This document shows positions 62,386-64,000 of a stretch of DNA of 64,000 bases, in pieces. The notes under the pieces were generated by a model. It saw nothing but the letters and a program-made list of their open reading frames with translations, was not told where the DNA came from and did not search any database. Location: the NCBI RefSeq assembly GCF_002850255.1, contig NZ_CP022522.1, positions 191,049-255,048 on the forward strand. The letters are read 5' to 3'. The translations under genes were made by a program, and so were the position numbers. Origin of the DNA: Pseudoalteromonas sp. NC201. GTDB taxonomy: Bacteria > Pseudomonadota > Gammaproteobacteria > Enterobacterales > Alteromonadaceae. Numbering within the stretch: position 1 is the first letter of the stretch; each line of letters starts with the position of its first letter.

Positions 62386-64000
62386 TTAGACGATATGCTG
62401 AATAGACTGATGTATTCGAGCAGGTAGCAGGGTTTTTAAGTACTGCTCTAAAGTATGTAGTGATTCTGTGCCGCGAATGCCCACGGCTTCATCTTGTTCT
62501 ATAAAGCCTTGCTCTTTTAGACTAGTAACAAACGCACTGAGCACTTTTTTATCAAAAAACTCTGGGCTTTTGATACCGTGTAAAGTTCCTAGTCGGTCGG
62601 CAAGAAGTGCACTTTCTTTTTCAAGCTCGCTACGACTTAATCCTTGATGACGCTTAACGAGGTTAATCGTGATTGCATAGCGTTCAAGCGTTAAGTGGAT
62701 CACTTTACCTAGCATTTCTAATTGTGCCAATGCGCTACCATCTTTGTTAACTGAGGCAAGGTGACCATCAAAGGTAATCAGATCCTTAGCCGCAAAGTAT
62801 TCAAAAATGGACTCTATATATCCTGTCTTAAGGTCTGTTAAGAACCACTCTTTTGCAAACAAGGGATACAACAGCGCTACCTCTTTGCGGCACTCATCAA
62901 CTGTCAAGCTGTAGCGATTGAAGAGCTGCTGAGCGATTAAGCTTGGTACGGCAAACAGGTGCAGAATATTGTTACGGTAATAATTAAGCAGAGCGCGTTC
63001 TTTTTCCTTAACACTAATGATGCTGCCAAAACTGTCTTCAATAATATCGAACTTATCAAGCTTAAGCGCATGATCGAGTAGGCCCTCAGGACTCGAATCT
63101 GGCACCGTCGCATTGTCGTGATAAGGTGCATGTCTGTGTAGTCCAAGATACAAATCGAGCTGTTGTAGCAGTTGTGATTTAGGCAATGCAAATTGCTCGT
63201 TACTCAGCAAAATTGTCGCAAGCAAATTAACTGAGTTCAGTGCTGCTGAGTTATTTATCTCAGTCATGATGACATCAGCGAGATCGGCAACTTGCTTGTT
63301 CAGCCAAGCTGGCTTTTGAGTTTCGGTGGGGTGGATAGAATCACGCCAATCTGGTTGATGTTCATTTAAAAATTGGTTGACTGATATCGGATCGCCAAAA
63401 TTTAAATACCCTCTACCATAGTTTTTAAGGTTCTTAATCGCCTTAAAAATACCAAAGATAGACTCATTTTTCTTACTGTTGCCAGCCAGCTCTTTGAGGT
63501 AGGTGTTGATCTCCATAACATGTTCGTAGCCGAGATAAACGGGCACTAATGATATAGGTCTATCAATGCCGCGAAGCATAGATTGCAGTGTCATTGCCAG
63601 CATCCCCGTTTTTGGTGGTAGTAGACGACCTGTACGACTGCGGCCGCCTTCGGTATAAAACTTAACGGAATACCCTTTGATAAATAACTGACTTAAATAT
63701 TCCTTGAATACCGCGGAATAGAGTTTGTTGCCCGAAAAAGAGCGGCGAATAAAGAAGGCACCACTACGACGGAAAATCGGGCCCGCAGGGAAAAAGTTGA
63801 GATTAACGCCAGCTGCGATATGCGGTGGTACTAAACCCTGATGGTAAATCACATAAGTTAGAAGCAAGTAATCCATATGGCTACGATGACATGGCACGTA
63901 AATGATCTCGTGTCCTTTGTCCGCAAGTGCTTGTACTTTGTCTGAGTTATTAACTTCAATACCATTATAAAGCTTGTTCCACAGCCAAGTGAGGGCCCTG
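62386..64000 (-). CDS. plsB: Glycerol-3-phosphate acyltransferase PlsB, 5' end outside window
   Basis: First acylation step in phospholipid synthesis, at the inner membrane. The frame stays open to the window end, so the N terminus is missing; the visible 538 residues begin RALTWLWNKLYNGIEV. Catalytic block I HRSHMD, block II GPIFRRSGAFFIRRSF, block III FYTEGGRSRTGRLLPPKTG and block IV ISLVPVYLGYE are all intact. About two thirds of the roughly 800-residue protein is present. Confidence 0.96.
   Translation of the reverse strand, partial: RALTWLWNKLYNGIEVNNSDKVQALADKGHEIIYVPCHRSHMDYLLLTYVIYHQGLVPPHIAAGVNLNFFPAGPIFRRSGAFFIRRSFSGNKLYSAVFKEYLSQLFIKGYSVKFYTEGGRSRTGRLLPPKTGMLAMTLQSMLRGIDRPISLVPVYLGYEHVMEINTYLKELAGNSKKNESIFGIFKAIKNLKNYGRGYLNFGDPISVNQFLNEHQPDWRDSIHPTETQKPAWLNKQVADLADVIMTEINNSAALNSVNLLATILLSNEQFALPKSQLLQQLDLYLGLHRHAPYHDNATVPDSSPEGLLDHALKLDKFDIIEDSFGSIISVKEKERALLNYYRNNILHLFAVPSLIAQQLFNRYSLTVDECRKEVALLYPLFAKEWFLTDLKTGYIESIFEYFAAKDLITFDGHLASVNKDGSALAQLEMLGKVIHLTLERYAITINLVKRHQGLSRSELEKESALLADRLGTLHGIKSPEFFDKKVLSAFVTSLKEQGFIEQDEAVGIRGTESLHTLEQYLKTLLPARIHQSIQHIV

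Overview
The window looks like chromosomal DNA of a marine gammaproteobacterium of the order Alteromonadales, most likely Pseudoalteromonas. The evidence is the gene set (TypA, TmcA, UvrD, CheV, Cti, FkpA/SlyX, Rsd, HemE, MurB-BirA-CoaX, EF-Tu, PlsB), its synteny with other gammaproteobacteria, moderate GC, and a lantibiotic-like orphan peptide gene of a kind I associate with Pseudoalteromonas. This placement is inference; no 16S gene is present. Genes at both ends run out of the window.

Layout. 1-2058: end of a nonribosomal peptide synthetase (adenylation, carrier, thioesterase) whose pocket residues resemble the valine code. 2701-12731, opposite strand: an export and regulatory block with two large MacB/FtsX-type permeases, one ATPase, one membrane-fusion protein and an NtrC-type two-component system. 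Two near-consensus sigma-54 promoters (7289-7304 and 12804-12819), each with upstream GTCC-N6-GGAC dyads, split the block into two transcription units that the encoded regulator probably controls. 13119-24149: TypA, a CheW-CZB protein, a periplasmic binding protein, TmcA, UvrD (with a possible LexA box), CheV, a potassium channel and an EVE protein. 24303-38340: TesB, a CsgG/DUF4810/DUF799 lipoprotein operon, DUF4105 and DUF3015 genes, small enzymes, the cis/trans fatty-acid isomerase and nucleotide-pool enzymes (dUTPase, YrfG, NudE, CysQ).

38406-39533 is the most unusual stretch. It holds three identical initiator tRNA genes, two degenerate tRNA-like units, and six tandem 83-bp repeats that each carry a copy of the tRNA 3' end. 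Beside it lies a short cysteine-rich peptide gene with a double-glycine leader (39747-39965). 40166-49910: a chemoreceptor, an M19 dipeptidase, the yheU/yheT/yheS/yheV neighbourhood, slyX, a WD40 lipoprotein and fkpA. 49987-56775: rsd, a probable small RNA or leader RNA (about 50603-50713), hemE, an M1 peptidase, then murB-birA-coaX. 56850-58638: a Thr-Tyr-Gly-Thr tRNA operon ending in tuf. secE-nusG does not follow tuf as expected; instead there are five 74-bp repeats, a TAXI-TRAP transporter and plsB, suggesting a rearrangement at tuf.

Best candidates for new biology: the sigma-54-wired export circuit next to the peptide synthetase, the tRNA-end tandem array, the orphan cysteine-rich peptide, and the RNA upstream of rsd. 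All calls were made by eye from sequence; no database search was run.
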